From: an uncultured Pedobacter sp.
GTDB taxonomy: Bacteria > Bacteroidota > Bacteroidia > Sphingobacteriales > Sphingobacteriaceae
Direction of reading: 5' to 3'
DNA: 12,266 nt
Assembly (NCBI GenBank): GCA_946478755.1
Contig: CAMLDJ010000157.1
Span: forward strand, 1-12,266
The first letter of the stretch is position 1. Every line of letters begins with the position of its first letter. Both the position numbers and the translations under genes were made by a program. Of this stretch, positions 1-7,649 are shown piece after piece. The notes beneath the pieces are model-generated. The model had not been told where the DNA came from and made no database searches. It was given only the letters and a program-made list of their open reading frames with translations.

Positions 1-60
1 AAAAATTATTGTGCTGAAGTTTTGGCAAGATTTATGTATTTAAAAAGTAAAAATAATGAT

Positions 61-552
61 ATGAAAAGAATATTCCTGATAGCAGCCATCTTTTGCAGTG
101 CAATAATGGTGTTAGAAAGCTGCTCGCCAAAAGGTGCAGCAACCACTCAAACGATAAGAAGAGGTGATATAACCGGTAACTGGGTTTTAAATGATGTTAC
201 TTTTGAAGGTATTCCACAATCGTCCGTAAAGTCCTTGTTCGGTGAAGGATCTTACAATTGCTTTGTCGGCAGTACATGGAGGTTAACAAATAGTGGTAAT
301 GGTAGTTATAGCCTGCCAGGAGGAACCGGTTGTACCGCCAAAACGCAAACCATCTACTGGTCTGCAAGCCCTAAAGATGATACTTTCCAGTTTAAAAAGA
401 TCTATGAGGGTGATAAAGCTAAGAATGTAACTGAAGGTTACAGGATGATGCTCGCGTCGGCAACCGGTGAAAGCATGGTGATTAAAACGCCTGTAGAATA
501 TGGTAGTGGTACGGCTTACATTGTGCTGAATTTTAATAAAGCTCAAAAGTAA
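61..552 (+). CDS. Lipocalin-like outer-membrane lipoprotein
   Basis: Encodes 163 residues. The N-terminus is a lipoprotein signal: MKR, a hydrophobic stretch, then the lipobox L-E-S-C with Cys21 as the lipidated residue, so the mature protein should be membrane-anchored. The rest is beta-rich, beginning with an ITGNWVLNDVTFEG segment (about residues 37-50) and ending in a strand-like TAYIVLNF segment. This resembles the small lipocalin-like domain proteins common in Bacteroidota. Cys67 and Cys91 could form a disulfide. No ligand or partner can be deduced. The frame is open upstream to a TTG at 22, but the ATG at 61 directly precedes a proper signal peptide and is preferred. The gene stands alone on this strand and is followed by a long hairpin at 645-692. 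The fold assignment is fairly secure; the function is unknown. Confidence 0.8.
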   Translation: MKRIFLIAAIFCSAIMVLESCSPKGAATTQTIRRGDITGNWVLNDVTFEGIPQSSVKSLFGEGSYNCFVGSTWRLTNSGNGSYSLPGGTGCTAKTQTIYWSASPKDDTFQFKKIYEGDKAKNVTEGYRMMLASATGESMVIKTPVEYGSGTAYIVLNFNKAQK

Positions 553-644
553 AAAATAACCGTTCTTTTCGGAGCCTGGCATCTTTCGCTGAAGAAGCAA
601 AAGCGCCTGAGGTCTCATCAAAGAAGGTAATTTTTTGATTCATA

Positions 645-692
645 AACTAACAAAGGGTTGATCTTCTTGAAAAGATCAACCCTTTGTTAGTT
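645..692. terminator. Perfect 21-bp hairpin between convergent genes, probable bidirectional terminator
   Basis: Positions 645-665 and 672-692 are exact reverse complements (21 bp, no mismatch) around the 6-nt loop CTTGAA. It lies between the stop of the lipocalin-like gene (552) and the stop of the convergent NIPSNAP gene (709), where a shared terminator is expected. Neither strand has a clean run of U after the stem, although the distal arm is U-rich (TTTGTTAGTT on the plus strand). It could act as an intrinsic terminator in both directions or as a 3'-end stabilising structure. Confidence 0.7.
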
Positions 693-708
693 ATAAGAGG
701 GGAAGTTT

Positions 709-1512
709 TTAAATGTCGGAGTAATCAGTGGGGTATAGGAAACGAGTATCATTTCTGGAGACATTGTTCTGGTATTCAGGCATGGATTTGAGTTTTAACC
801 AGTAATCATCTTTTCCAAAGGTTTTCCAGTGTTCATCGCGGTCGGCCTTATTTTCAAAAGTTGTCATATACATCAGGTTAGGCATCCGGCTGCCGGAAAT
901 CACTTCACCATAAAAAACGGCGTTGAAATTGAGTCTTTTAAACAGCTTTACTTCCCCGCCTTTGTTGAACATTTTCACCTTGTTTTTGTAAAGCTTTTCT
1001 GTAGGCCCTTCGTAGCTGCGAAGTTCATAAACGCGGTCCTTTTTGGCTGAGCTTAATTTTGGGAGATTGAAGCTGGGATTGGCTTCAAAAGCCTGGAGGA
1101 GGATACTCTCTATTCTTTCATATGGAGCAGCTGCGAGGATAGCTTCAAGATAGGCTTTTCCGCTGAGCTGAAACGCAGGGTCTTTTTCCAGGATCTTTTC
1201 CAGTTTGATAAAATGCTCATAAGATCTGTACGGGATAAAAACGTAGATCAGCTTTTCATCACCTTGATCTGCATTGGCATCATTTTTTTGATTTTGGATG
1301 GATTTAAAAACACCGACATGGGCTATTCCTGCTCGGTGTAAGGCTGGTAAATAGGCTGTCTTTAAAAAATCGTCCACCGTTTTTTCCTGTGCCGCGTTCT
1401 TTAAATGGTATACTTTGATCTGATAAAAGTCTCTGCCGGCAGTTTTATTTGCAAAAAGATTGATTATAGGAATAACGAGCAGGGCAAGAATGAAGACAAA
1501 TGTTTTATGCAT
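709..1512 (-). CDS. Exported NIPSNAP-family protein
   Basis: Encodes 267 residues. An N-terminal hydrophobic segment (about residues 4-21, ending near F-A-N-K) looks like a Sec signal peptide, so the protein is probably periplasmic. Two ferredoxin-like alpha/beta repeats follow: one at about 29-140 (opening FYQIKVYHL) and one at about 159-260, with R-V-Y-E-L-R-S-Y-E at 160-168 and a LMYMTTFENKADRDEHWKTF block. The second matches the NIPSNAP signature, in which a Y-E-L-R-x-Y strand is followed by an aromatic and charged W-x-x-F region. NIPSNAP proteins are dimeric alpha/beta-barrel proteins of poorly defined function; no enzyme activity is evident here. The start overlaps the end of the upstream DUF6965-type gene by 8 bp, indicating translational coupling. 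Family call confident, role unknown. Confidence 0.82.
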   Translation of the reverse strand: MHKTFVFILALLVIPIINLFANKTAGRDFYQIKVYHLKNAAQEKTVDDFLKTAYLPALHRAGIAHVGVFKSIQNQKNDANADQGDEKLIYVFIPYRSYEHFIKLEKILEKDPAFQLSGKAYLEAILAAAPYERIESILLQAFEANPSFNLPKLSSAKKDRVYELRSYEGPTEKLYKNKVKMFNKGGEVKLFKRLNFNAVFYGEVISGSRMPNLMYMTTFENKADRDEHWKTFGKDDYWLKLKSMPEYQNNVSRNDTRFLYPTDYSDI

Positions 1513-1714
1513 GTTGATTTTCGATAAGTTCTTTGATTTTTATTAAGCGGTCGTAAAAACACTCGAAAGGCCTTACATTGCCGTGAATCTTTAGCACAGT
1601 TAAATGGGTCTGTATGCAGTGCGCGACATCATTTACCATTGTGCCCGGGTAAAGTTCCAATGACTCCGGTAAATCTATTCCTGAAAAATGGGCTTCTAAT
1701 TCTTCAATTGTCAT
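1505..1714 (-). CDS. Small DUF6965-type protein
   Basis: Encodes 69 residues beginning MTIEELEAHF. The sequence is an acidic helix, a Pro-containing turn (GIDLPESLELYPGT), a VNDVAHCIQTHLTVLK helix, and a C-terminal FYDRLIKIKELIE helix. This matches small cytoplasmic all-helical proteins of Bacteroidota that I associate with DUF6965; I cannot run a profile search to confirm. There is no signal peptide or membrane segment. The frame is open to an ATG at 1762, but the extra 16 residues (Cys- and Tyr-rich) are unlike the family, and GGAG lies just ahead of the ATG at 1714, so that start is chosen. It overlaps the NIPSNAP start by 8 bp and is the promoter-proximal gene of the pair. Function unknown. 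Confidence 0.7.
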   Translation of the reverse strand: MTIEELEAHFSGIDLPESLELYPGTMVNDVAHCIQTHLTVLKIHGNVRPFECFYDRLIKIKELIENQHA

Positions 1715-1872
1715 TCTCCAAATATAGGGTTTATTGCAAGTATATGGCTTGCTGCATGACAAAATTGAGAAGATTCAGTTCTTGTCGATTTATCCGGGCA
1801 TCATTGCCACGCCTTTTACACTGAGCTGACAGCTAAAATCGGTTAAAAAACGGGTATCTAATGATTTTATTC

Positions 1873-1880
1873 TAAATTTG
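1873..1880 (+). promoter_or_regulatory. Bacteroidota -7 promoter box for mqnE
   Basis: TAAATTTG followed by C is an exact match to the TAnnTTTG -7 element used by the primary sigma factor of Bacteroidota. It lies 17 nt before the mqnE ATG, so transcription would start a few bases ahead of the gene and give a short leader. I see no good -33 TTTG at the expected distance. It probably drives mqnE, the phosphatase gene and mqnA. Confidence 0.5.
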
Positions 1881-1897
1881 CCCATTATACATGATAG

Positions 1898-3091
1898 ATG
1901 GATACTACTTCAAAACTTGCCTTGATCTTACAAGATGCTGATCTTTCGGCCGAACTGAAAGCAATAGCACTGAAAGTTCAAAATCAGGAACGGATAACCT
2001 TTGATGAGGGCGTTTACCTTTATGAAAAAGCTGAACTTGGTTATCTTGGCATTCTTGCCAATTACATCAGGGAGCAAAAGCATGGCAACAATACTTACTT
2101 CAACCGGAATTTTCATATTGAACCCACTAATGTTTGTGTGTACGACTGCAAATTCTGCTCTTACTCGCGTTTGATCAAACAACGGGAAGAGGGATGGGAG
2201 ATGAGTGTTGATGGCATGATGGAGGTATTGAAGAAATATGACAATGAGCCGGTAACTGAAGTACACATTACCGGTGGGGTTGTGCCTAAACAGAACCTGG
2301 AATTTTACAGCGATTTTTTTAGAAGGGCAAAGGCGCATCGTCCTAATCTCCATATCAAAGCGCTAACTCCGGTAGAGTATTATTACATTTTCAAAAAGGC
2401 GAAATTGAGCCACTACGATGGGATGAAATACCTACAGGAAGCCGGATTGGACTCTATGCCGGGAGGTGGTGCGGAGATCTTTCATCCTGAAATCAGGGAG
2501 AAGATTGCACATGATAAATGTAATGCAGAACAATGGTTGGATATACATGAGCAGGCGCATAAGCTTGGCATGAAAACCAATGCAACCATGCTTTATGGTC
2601 ATATAGAGCAATTCTGGCATCGGGTAGACCATATGGAACGCTTGCGCCAGCAACAGGATAAGTCAGGCGGATTTCAGGCATTTATACCACTTAAATTCAG
2701 AAATCAGAATAACCAGATGGATAATGTGCCAGAGGTTTCGGTAATCGAGGACTTACGAAACTATGCCATTGCCCGTATCTATATGGATAATTTTGATCAC
2801 ATTAAAGCCTATTGGGCGATGATTAGCAGGCAGACCGCACAGCTTTCCTTAAACTTTGGCGTGGATGATATTGACGGTACTTTAGATGATACCACAAAAA
2901 TCTATTCGATGGCGGGGGCAGAAGAACAGCATCCGGCTATGAATACCCGGGAACTGGTAAACTTGATTAAACAGGTAAACCGCAAGCCGATAGAACGAGA
3001 TACGTTATATCATGTAGTTACAGATTATAGCGAAGTTGTTTTTGAAGATGAACCAAAGCCCCAATATTATAAACTGCCCGTAATTAACTAG
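1898..3091 (+). CDS. mqnE: Aminofutalosine synthase MqnE (radical SAM)
   Basis: Encodes 397 residues. MqnE joins 3-[(1-carboxyvinyl)oxy]benzoate to S-adenosylmethionine by radical chemistry to give 6-amino-6-deoxyfutalosine, the second committed step of futalosine-dependent menaquinone synthesis; the enzyme is cytosolic. The radical SAM cluster motif C-x3-C-x2-C is at Cys80, Cys84 and Cys87 within PTNVCVYDCKFCSYS. A TGG segment (HITGGVVP) and a PGGGAEIF segment, both typical of the MqnE/MqnC group, follow. The C-terminal FGVDDIDGTLDD stretch and the AGAEEQHP motif favour MqnE over the cyclase MqnC, which usually has a different sequence at that place. Length is normal. A perfect -7 box lies just upstream. 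The phosphatase gene begins 1 nt after its stop and mqnA follows that, so the three form one unit. mqnB, mqnC and mqnD are not in the window. Confidence 0.93.
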   Translation: MDTTSKLALILQDADLSAELKAIALKVQNQERITFDEGVYLYEKAELGYLGILANYIREQKHGNNTYFNRNFHIEPTNVCVYDCKFCSYSRLIKQREEGWEMSVDGMMEVLKKYDNEPVTEVHITGGVVPKQNLEFYSDFFRRAKAHRPNLHIKALTPVEYYYIFKKAKLSHYDGMKYLQEAGLDSMPGGGAEIFHPEIREKIAHDKCNAEQWLDIHEQAHKLGMKTNATMLYGHIEQFWHRVDHMERLRQQQDKSGGFQAFIPLKFRNQNNQMDNVPEVSVIEDLRNYAIARIYMDNFDHIKAYWAMISRQTAQLSLNFGVDDIDGTLDDTTKIYSMAGAEEQHPAMNTRELVNLIKQVNRKPIERDTLYHVVTDYSEVVFEDEPKPQYYKLPVIN

Positions 3092-3092
3092 C

Positions 3093-3704
3093 ATGGATAA
3101 AGAAATATATATCATCAGACATGGTGAAACCGATTTAAACAAACAGGGAATTGTACAGGGCCGTGGCATAAACAGCGACCTGAACGACACAGGCCGCGCA
3201 CAGGCCGCGGCATTTTATGCTGTCTATAAAGACATTCCATTTGATAAAGTATATACCTCTAAATTGAAACGCACGCACCAAACTGTTAAAGGTTTTATTG
3301 ATGCAGGCACACCCTGGGAACAGCTTGAAGGACTGGACGAGCTTGCCTGGGGAATATGGGAAGGTAAACCTAATGATGAAAATGCGATCGCTGCTTTCAA
3401 AGGGATCATGGAAAAATGGGAAGCTGGTGATTATGATGCCCGCTTTGAAGGAGGTGAAAGTCCGAATGATGTGGTAAAACGTGAAAAAGAAGCCATTGAA
3501 GTGATAAGAAACGCGGTAAATGAGAGAACCGTATTGGTTTGTATGCATGGTCGTGCCATGCGGTTGTTTCTATGCCTGCTGACCAACAGACCCATATCCG
3601 AAATGACAGAATTTCCACATCAGAATACGACCCTTTATAAGGTGGAACTAACCGGAGATCAGTTTGTGATTACGGAGTTTAACAATACAGATCATTTAAA
3701 ATAG
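3093..3704 (+). CDS. Histidine phosphatase family protein (phosphoglycerate mutase-like)
   Basis: Encodes 203 residues with the histidine phosphatase (branch 1) fold. The catalytic R-H-G motif is at 9-11 (IIRHGETDLN), with His10 the residue that would be phosphorylated. Further phosphate-pocket elements are the YTSKLKRTHQT block with Arg60, the acid-bearing LDELAWGIWEG block (Glu83 as probable proton donor) and the second histidine, His152, in VCMHGRAMR. All key residues are present, so the enzyme should be active. There is no signal peptide. The family hydrolyses varied phosphomonoesters, including sugar phosphates, alpha-ribazole phosphate and nucleotides, and the substrate cannot be read from sequence. 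It starts 1 nt after mqnE and ends 10 nt before mqnA, so it is co-transcribed with menaquinone genes, yet no known futalosine-pathway step needs a phosphatase. Confidence 0.9.
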   Translation: MDKEIYIIRHGETDLNKQGIVQGRGINSDLNDTGRAQAAAFYAVYKDIPFDKVYTSKLKRTHQTVKGFIDAGTPWEQLEGLDELAWGIWEGKPNDENAIAAFKGIMEKWEAGDYDARFEGGESPNDVVKREKEAIEVIRNAVNERTVLVCMHGRAMRLFLCLLTNRPISEMTEFPHQNTTLYKVELTGDQFVITEFNNTDHLK

Positions 3705-3714
3705 CCCCCTACTG

Positions 3715-4440
3715 TTGAATAAGATTAAGATTTCTGCCGTTTCCTATACCAATACCAAGCCTTTTATTTACGGAATTGAACATTCAGCGATACTAGATCA
3801 GATTGATCTCAGTTTAGATATCCCCACGGATTGTGCTGCAAAATTAATTGATGGACAGGTTGATATCGGCCTGATTCCCGTAGCTGCCATTCCACAAGTA
3901 CCCCATGCAGTGATCGTTGCAGATTACTGTATAGGATCTGTAGGTGCAGTGAACTCTGTGTTTATCTTTAGCAAAGTGCCTGCTTCGGAAATTAAGACCG
4001 TAAGACTCGATAGTCATTCGAGAACTTCTAACCATCTGGCTAAGGTTTTATTGAAATTCCATTTTAAGCAGATAGTGGATTATGTCACCGATGCTAGTGA
4101 AACTCCTGATGCCATCGTTTTAATAGGCGACCGTACCTTCGGTAAAAAGGAAGAGTTTGCTTATGCTTATGATATGGGAGAAGAATGGATGAAGTTTACA
4201 GGATTGCCCTTTGTTTATGCAGCATGGGTAGCAAACAAAGCGATTCCGCAATCGTTCATTAACGATTTCAACGAGGCCCTGGCTTTTGGCCTCTCTGAAC
4301 GCCGGGTTTTGCTGCAGGAACTCCCTAAACAGGCAAATTTTGATCTGGAAGATTACCTGATGCATAAACTTGATTTTAACCTGACCGATAAAAAACGTGA
4401 GGCTTTAGCATTGTTTTTGTCATATATTGCAAAATTGTAA
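3715..4440 (+). CDS. mqnA: Chorismate dehydratase MqnA
   Basis: Encodes 241 residues. MqnA dehydrates chorismate to 3-[(1-carboxyvinyl)oxy]benzoate, the first step of the futalosine menaquinone route and the substrate for MqnE encoded two genes upstream. The fold resembles periplasmic binding proteins but there is no signal peptide, so it is cytosolic. Family marks are the N-terminal KISAVSYTNTKPFIYG, the DIGLIPVAAI segment (50-59), the SRTSNHLAK motif at 102-110 that lines the chorismate pocket, IGDRTF at 137-142 and TGLPFVYAAWV (162-172). Length is typical. The start is TTG: no ATG fits, since the conserved N-terminus begins immediately after it and only 10 nt separate it from the phosphatase stop. 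No Shine-Dalgarno sequence is evident. Confidence 0.92.
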   Translation: MNKIKISAVSYTNTKPFIYGIEHSAILDQIDLSLDIPTDCAAKLIDGQVDIGLIPVAAIPQVPHAVIVADYCIGSVGAVNSVFIFSKVPASEIKTVRLDSHSRTSNHLAKVLLKFHFKQIVDYVTDASETPDAIVLIGDRTFGKKEEFAYAYDMGEEWMKFTGLPFVYAAWVANKAIPQSFINDFNEALAFGLSERRVLLQELPKQANFDLEDYLMHKLDFNLTDKKREALALFLSYIAKL

Positions 4441-4495
4441 ACCTATTCACATTCTTTTAATTTTCAACAAAACGTAAAGCCTACGCACCAAGTGC

Positions 4496-4503
4496 TATCT
4501 TTA
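4496..4503 (+). promoter_or_regulatory. Possible -7 promoter box for mutS
   Basis: TATCTTTA followed by C differs from the Bacteroidota -7 consensus TAnnTTTG only at the last base and lies 22 nt before the mutS TTG start. No convincing -33 TTTG is visible. The box overlaps the right arm of a 7-bp dyad (CGTAAAG at 4473-4479, CTTTACG at 4499-4505) that might be an operator or may be chance. Confidence 0.35.
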
Positions 4504-4525
4504 CGATTTTGTAAATCTGATCATT

Positions 4526-7135
4526 TTGGCTAAAGACAATACTAAAGAAACCCCGTTAATGCAGCAATACAATGCGATCAAAGCAAAGTATCCGGGCGCA
4601 TTGCTGTTATTCAGGGTAGGTGATTTTTATGAAACCTTCGGTGAGGATGCGGTAAAGACAGCGCAAATATTAGGGATTGTATTGACCAGGAGAGGTACAG
4701 GCCCAAACGGTGCCTTGGAACTGGCCGGTTTTCCGCATCATTCCCTGGATAATTACCTGTCAAAGCTGGTTAGGGCCGGACAAAGAGTGGCCATTTGCGA
4801 CCAATTGGAGGATCCTAAGACGACCAAAACCATCGTAAAAAGAGGGGTGACCGAATTGGTTACACCAGGGGTAGCCTACAATGACAATATTCTTAGCCAG
4901 AAGTCGAACAATTACTTAGCTGCCATTTACTTTGATAAAGCGGTAATAGGCGTGTCCTTTGCAGACATCTCCACAGGTGAATTCCTGGTTGCACAGGGCA
5001 CCGTGGAATATATCGATAAGCTACTACAAGGGTTTAAACCCAATGAAGTTGTTTTTCAAAAGAGCAAAAGAAAAGAGTTTCTCGAGCTTTTTGGTGATAA
5101 ATTTTACACTTATCATTTGGACGACTGGGCTTTTACCTGTGATTATGCCAACGAAACCCTGACCAGGCATTTTGAAGTGAATTCTCTGAAAGGGTTCGGG
5201 GTGGACAGGCTGCAGACAGGGGTGGTAGCCGCGGGTGTCGTTTTACATTATTTAAATGACACAGAGCACCGCAACTTAAAACACATTACCTCGCTCTCCC
5301 GTTTGGAAGAAGATAAATATATGTGGCTGGACAGGTTTACTATCCGTAACCTGGAACTGGTGAGTTCAGCAAATGATAACGCGGTAACGCTTTTTCAAGT
5401 GCTTGATCAAACCTGTACCCCAATGGGTGCTAGGTTGCTGCATAAATGGATCATCATGCCGCTGAAGGAGTTGAAGCCAATTGAAGAGCGTTTGGGTATG
5501 GTTGATTTCCTTGTAAAACACGATGCACTTTTACAGGATTTCTTATCCCATATTAAACAGATTGGCGACCTGGAAAGACTGATCTCTAAAGTAGGTCTCC
5601 AAAAGGTTGGCCCAAGAGAACTTTGCCAGCTTAAAAAGGCCCTATATCATATTGAAGCGGTTAAACAGCTGGCCGAAAATGCAAATAACCCTTTCTTATC
5701 TGCGCTTGCCGGACAGCTTGACCCTTGTTTAAGCATCAGGGAGAAGTTGGAAAGAGAGCTGCATCAAGATCCGCCGGCTTTACTGATCAAAGGCAATGTT
5801 ATTGCCGATGGGATAGATGAAGACCTTGACCGCCTGCGTAAGATCGCTTTTGGCGGAAAGGATTTTCTGGTAGAAATTCAGAAAAGAGAAGCCTTGACGA
5901 CAGGCATACCTTCCTTAAAGGTGGCATTTAACAATGTTTTCGGCTATTACCTGGAAGTTACGCATACACACAAAGATAAAGTGCCGGCAGACTGGATCAG
6001 GAAGCAGACCCTGGTTAGTGCAGAGCGTTATATCACGCCCGAATTAAAGGAGTATGAAGAACAGATCCTTGGTGCGGAAGAGAAGATCCAGCAGATAGAA
6101 GTGAGGCTTTATACAGCACTCATGCAGCAGGTAAGTGCCTATATCAGGCCCATACAGCTCAATGCATTTTTAACTGCTCAGCTGGATGTGTTGCTTTGCT
6201 TTGCACAGCTCGCCGTTAGCAATCACTATGTGAAGCCGGAGCTGACCAGGAAAAAAGTGCTGGACATCAAGGGGGGAAGGCACCCGGTAATTGAAAAGCG
6301 CTTACCTGTGGGGGAAGAATATATTACGAATGACGTATTCCTGGATAATGAGAGTCAGCAGATTATCATCATTACAGGGCCCAATATGTCTGGTAAATCT
6401 GCTATACTGCGTCAGACGGGCTTGATCGTGCTCATGGGCCAGATGGGCTGTTTTGTGCCGGCTAAGGCGGCGACTATAGGGCTGGTCGACAAGATCTTTA
6501 CCCGCGTAGGTGCTTCGGACAACCTATCGTCGGGCGAGAGTACCTTCATGGTAGAGATGAATGAAACTGCCAGCATTCTAAACAACATCTCCGATAACAG
6601 CTTGATTTTGCTGGATGAAATAGGAAGGGGCACAAGCACCTATGATGGGATTTCCATCGCCTGGGCCATCGCAGAATTTTTGCACACACATCCCAGTGCT
6701 AAACCAAAAACACTTTTTGCAACACACTATCACGAATTGAATGAGCTGGCCACCACCATGAACCGCATTAAGAATTTTAATGTGTCGATAAAGGAGGTTG
6801 GCAATAAAGTAATTTTTCTTCGGAAGCTGGTTCCGGGCGGGAGTGAGCATAGCTTCGGTATACACGTGGCGAAAATGGCGGGTATGCCACCTAAACTGAT
6901 CAACAGGGCCAATGAGATCTTAAAGAAGCTGGAAATAGACCGGACTGAAGGGCAGAGCATTAAGGACAGCATTAAAAAGGTTCAGAACCAGGCTTATCAG
7001 TTACATATGTTTGCGGTAGATGATCCTATTCTGGTTAAGATCAGGGATATGCTGAACAACCTGGATGTAAATGTTCTGACACCTGTTGAAGCTTTATTGA
7101 AATTGGATGAAATACAGCGTTTAATTAAACAGTAA
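4526..7135 (+). CDS. mutS: DNA mismatch repair ATPase MutS
   Basis: Encodes 869 residues, full length for bacterial MutS. MutS dimers recognise base mismatches and small loops, then use ATP to form a sliding clamp that recruits MutL. The mismatch-binding Phe-x-Glu motif is Phe34-Tyr35-Glu36 within [10 protein letters not shown], so this is a true MutS1 rather than MutS2. The connector, lever and clamp domains occupy roughly residues 120-560. The ABC-type ATPase carries Walker A GPNMSGKS at 618-625, the signature-like [11 protein letters not shown] block, Walker [13 protein letters not shown] with Asp697-Glu698, and the FATHYHEL histidine switch. The C-terminus ends in the usual [16 protein letters not shown] element. 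The start is TTG; the next in-frame ATG (4559) would remove the conserved K-E-T-P-L residues preceding MQQYNAIK, so TTG is preferred. It heads a unit with the NlpC/P60 gene 1 nt downstream. Confidence 0.97.
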   Translation: MAKDNTKETPLMQQYNAIKAKYPGALLLFRVGDFYETFGEDAVKTAQILGIVLTRRGTGPNGALELAGFPHHSLDNYLSKLVRAGQRVAICDQLEDPKTTKTIVKRGVTELVTPGVAYNDNILSQKSNNYLAAIYFDKAVIGVSFADISTGEFLVAQGTVEYIDKLLQGFKPNEVVFQKSKRKEFLELFGDKFYTYHLDDWAFTCDYANETLTRHFEVNSLKGFGVDRLQTGVVAAGVVLHYLNDTEHRNLKHITSLSRLEEDKYMWLDRFTIRNLELVSSANDNAVTLFQVLDQTCTPMGARLLHKWIIMPLKELKPIEERLGMVDFLVKHDALLQDFLSHIKQIGDLERLISKVGLQKVGPRELCQLKKALYHIEAVKQLAENANNPFLSALAGQLDPCLSIREKLERELHQDPPALLIKGNVIADGIDEDLDRLRKIAFGGKDFLVEIQKREALTTGIPSLKVAFNNVFGYYLEVTHTHKDKVPADWIRKQTLVSAERYITPELKEYEEQILGAEEKIQQIEVRLYTALMQQVSAYIRPIQLNAFLTAQLDVLLCFAQLAVSNHYVKPELTRKKVLDIKGGRHPVIEKRLPVGEEYITNDVFLDNESQQIIIITGPNMSGKSAILRQTGLIVLMGQMGCFVPAKAATIGLVDKIFTRVGASDNLSSGESTFMVEMNETASILNNISDNSLILLDEIGRGTSTYDGISIAWAIAEFLHTHPSAKPKTLFATHYHELNELATTMNRIKNFNVSIKEVGNKVIFLRKLVPGGSEHSFGIHVAKMAGMPPKLINRANEILKKLEIDRTEGQSIKDSIKKVQNQAYQLHMFAVDDPILVKIRDMLNNLDVNVLTPVEALLKLDEIQRLIKQ

Positions 7136-7136
7136 T

Positions 7137-7646
7137 ATGAATAAAAGAACGGTATTGAACAAAAGGAACTTATTTGCGATGCTTATGGCCATGTTGATCT
7201 TTTCGGCCTGCAGTTCAAGAAGACATACAGTAAGGCCTGGTAATGCGGCCAGAGCAGCTGATGCCATGTCGCATTTAAAGAACCGTCAGTTGTACCGCTT
7301 TATAACAGACTGGGCAGGGGTTCACTACCGACTGGGGGGACTGGATAAAAGAGGGGTAGATTGTTCAGGTTTTGCCTTTTTATTGCAAAAAAACATTTAC
7401 GGTAATTCGCTGCCCAGAATATCAAGAGATCAGGCTGAAGCGGTAAAAGAAAAAAGCATCAGCAGCCTGAGCGAAGGAGACCTGATCTTCTTTTCATTTG
7501 GCGGCGGTGCCGTAGATCATGTGGGCGTATACTTGAACAATAATTTTTTTGTTCACGCCTCTACCACCCGTGGAGTAGTGGTAGACGATCTGAGCATTCC
7601 CGCCTATCACCGTGCCATTGTTAAAGCTGGATCATTAAACAACTAA
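7137..7646 (+). CDS. NlpC/P60-family lipoprotein, probable murein peptidase
   Basis: Encodes 169 residues. The lipoprotein signal has a basic MNKRTVLNKR start, a hydrophobic core and the lipobox F-S-A-C with Cys25 as lipid attachment site. The NlpC/P60 cysteine-peptidase domain covers about 50-165: Tyr64 before the GGLDKRGVDCSGF block, catalytic Cys76 in DCSGF, His128 in VDHVGVYL and His140 in FVHAST. The family cleaves bonds in peptidoglycan stem peptides, usually D-glutamyl to diamino acid; the catalytic residues are complete, so an active envelope hydrolase is expected. No SH3 or LysM cell-wall binding domain is present, as in the compact Spr/MepS-like lipoproteins. The gene starts 1 nt after the mutS stop, so it is probably translated from the mutS transcript, although the two functions are not obviously related. 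Confidence 0.92.
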   Translation: MNKRTVLNKRNLFAMLMAMLIFSACSSRRHTVRPGNAARAADAMSHLKNRQLYRFITDWAGVHYRLGGLDKRGVDCSGFAFLLQKNIYGNSLPRISRDQAEAVKEKSISSLSEGDLIFFSFGGGAVDHVGVYLNNNFFVHASTTRGVVVDDLSIPAYHRAIVKAGSLNN

Positions 7647-7649
7647 GCC

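Noticed and set aside
22..60. Upstream TTG extension of the lipocalin-like gene
   Set aside because: The extra 13 residues precede a complete lipoprotein signal starting at the ATG at 61 and would spoil it.
1715..1762. Longer start for the DUF6965-type gene at the ATG at 1762
   Set aside because: The added 16 residues are unlike the family N-terminus, and the ATG at 1714 has a GGAG just upstream.
1824..1834. Short palindrome AGCTGACAGCT upstream of mqnE
   Set aside because: The arms are only 5 bp and it is not placed well relative to the -7 box; likely chance.
1928..2353. Minus-strand open frame antisense to mqnE
   Set aside because: It lies wholly within a conserved enzyme gene, and its product has no recognisable domain or coding character.
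1898..3091. Alternative reading of the radical SAM gene as mqnC (cyclic dehypoxanthine futalosine synthase)
   Set aside because: The DDIDGT and AGAEEQHP region and the linkage to mqnA fit MqnE better; a profile search would settle it.
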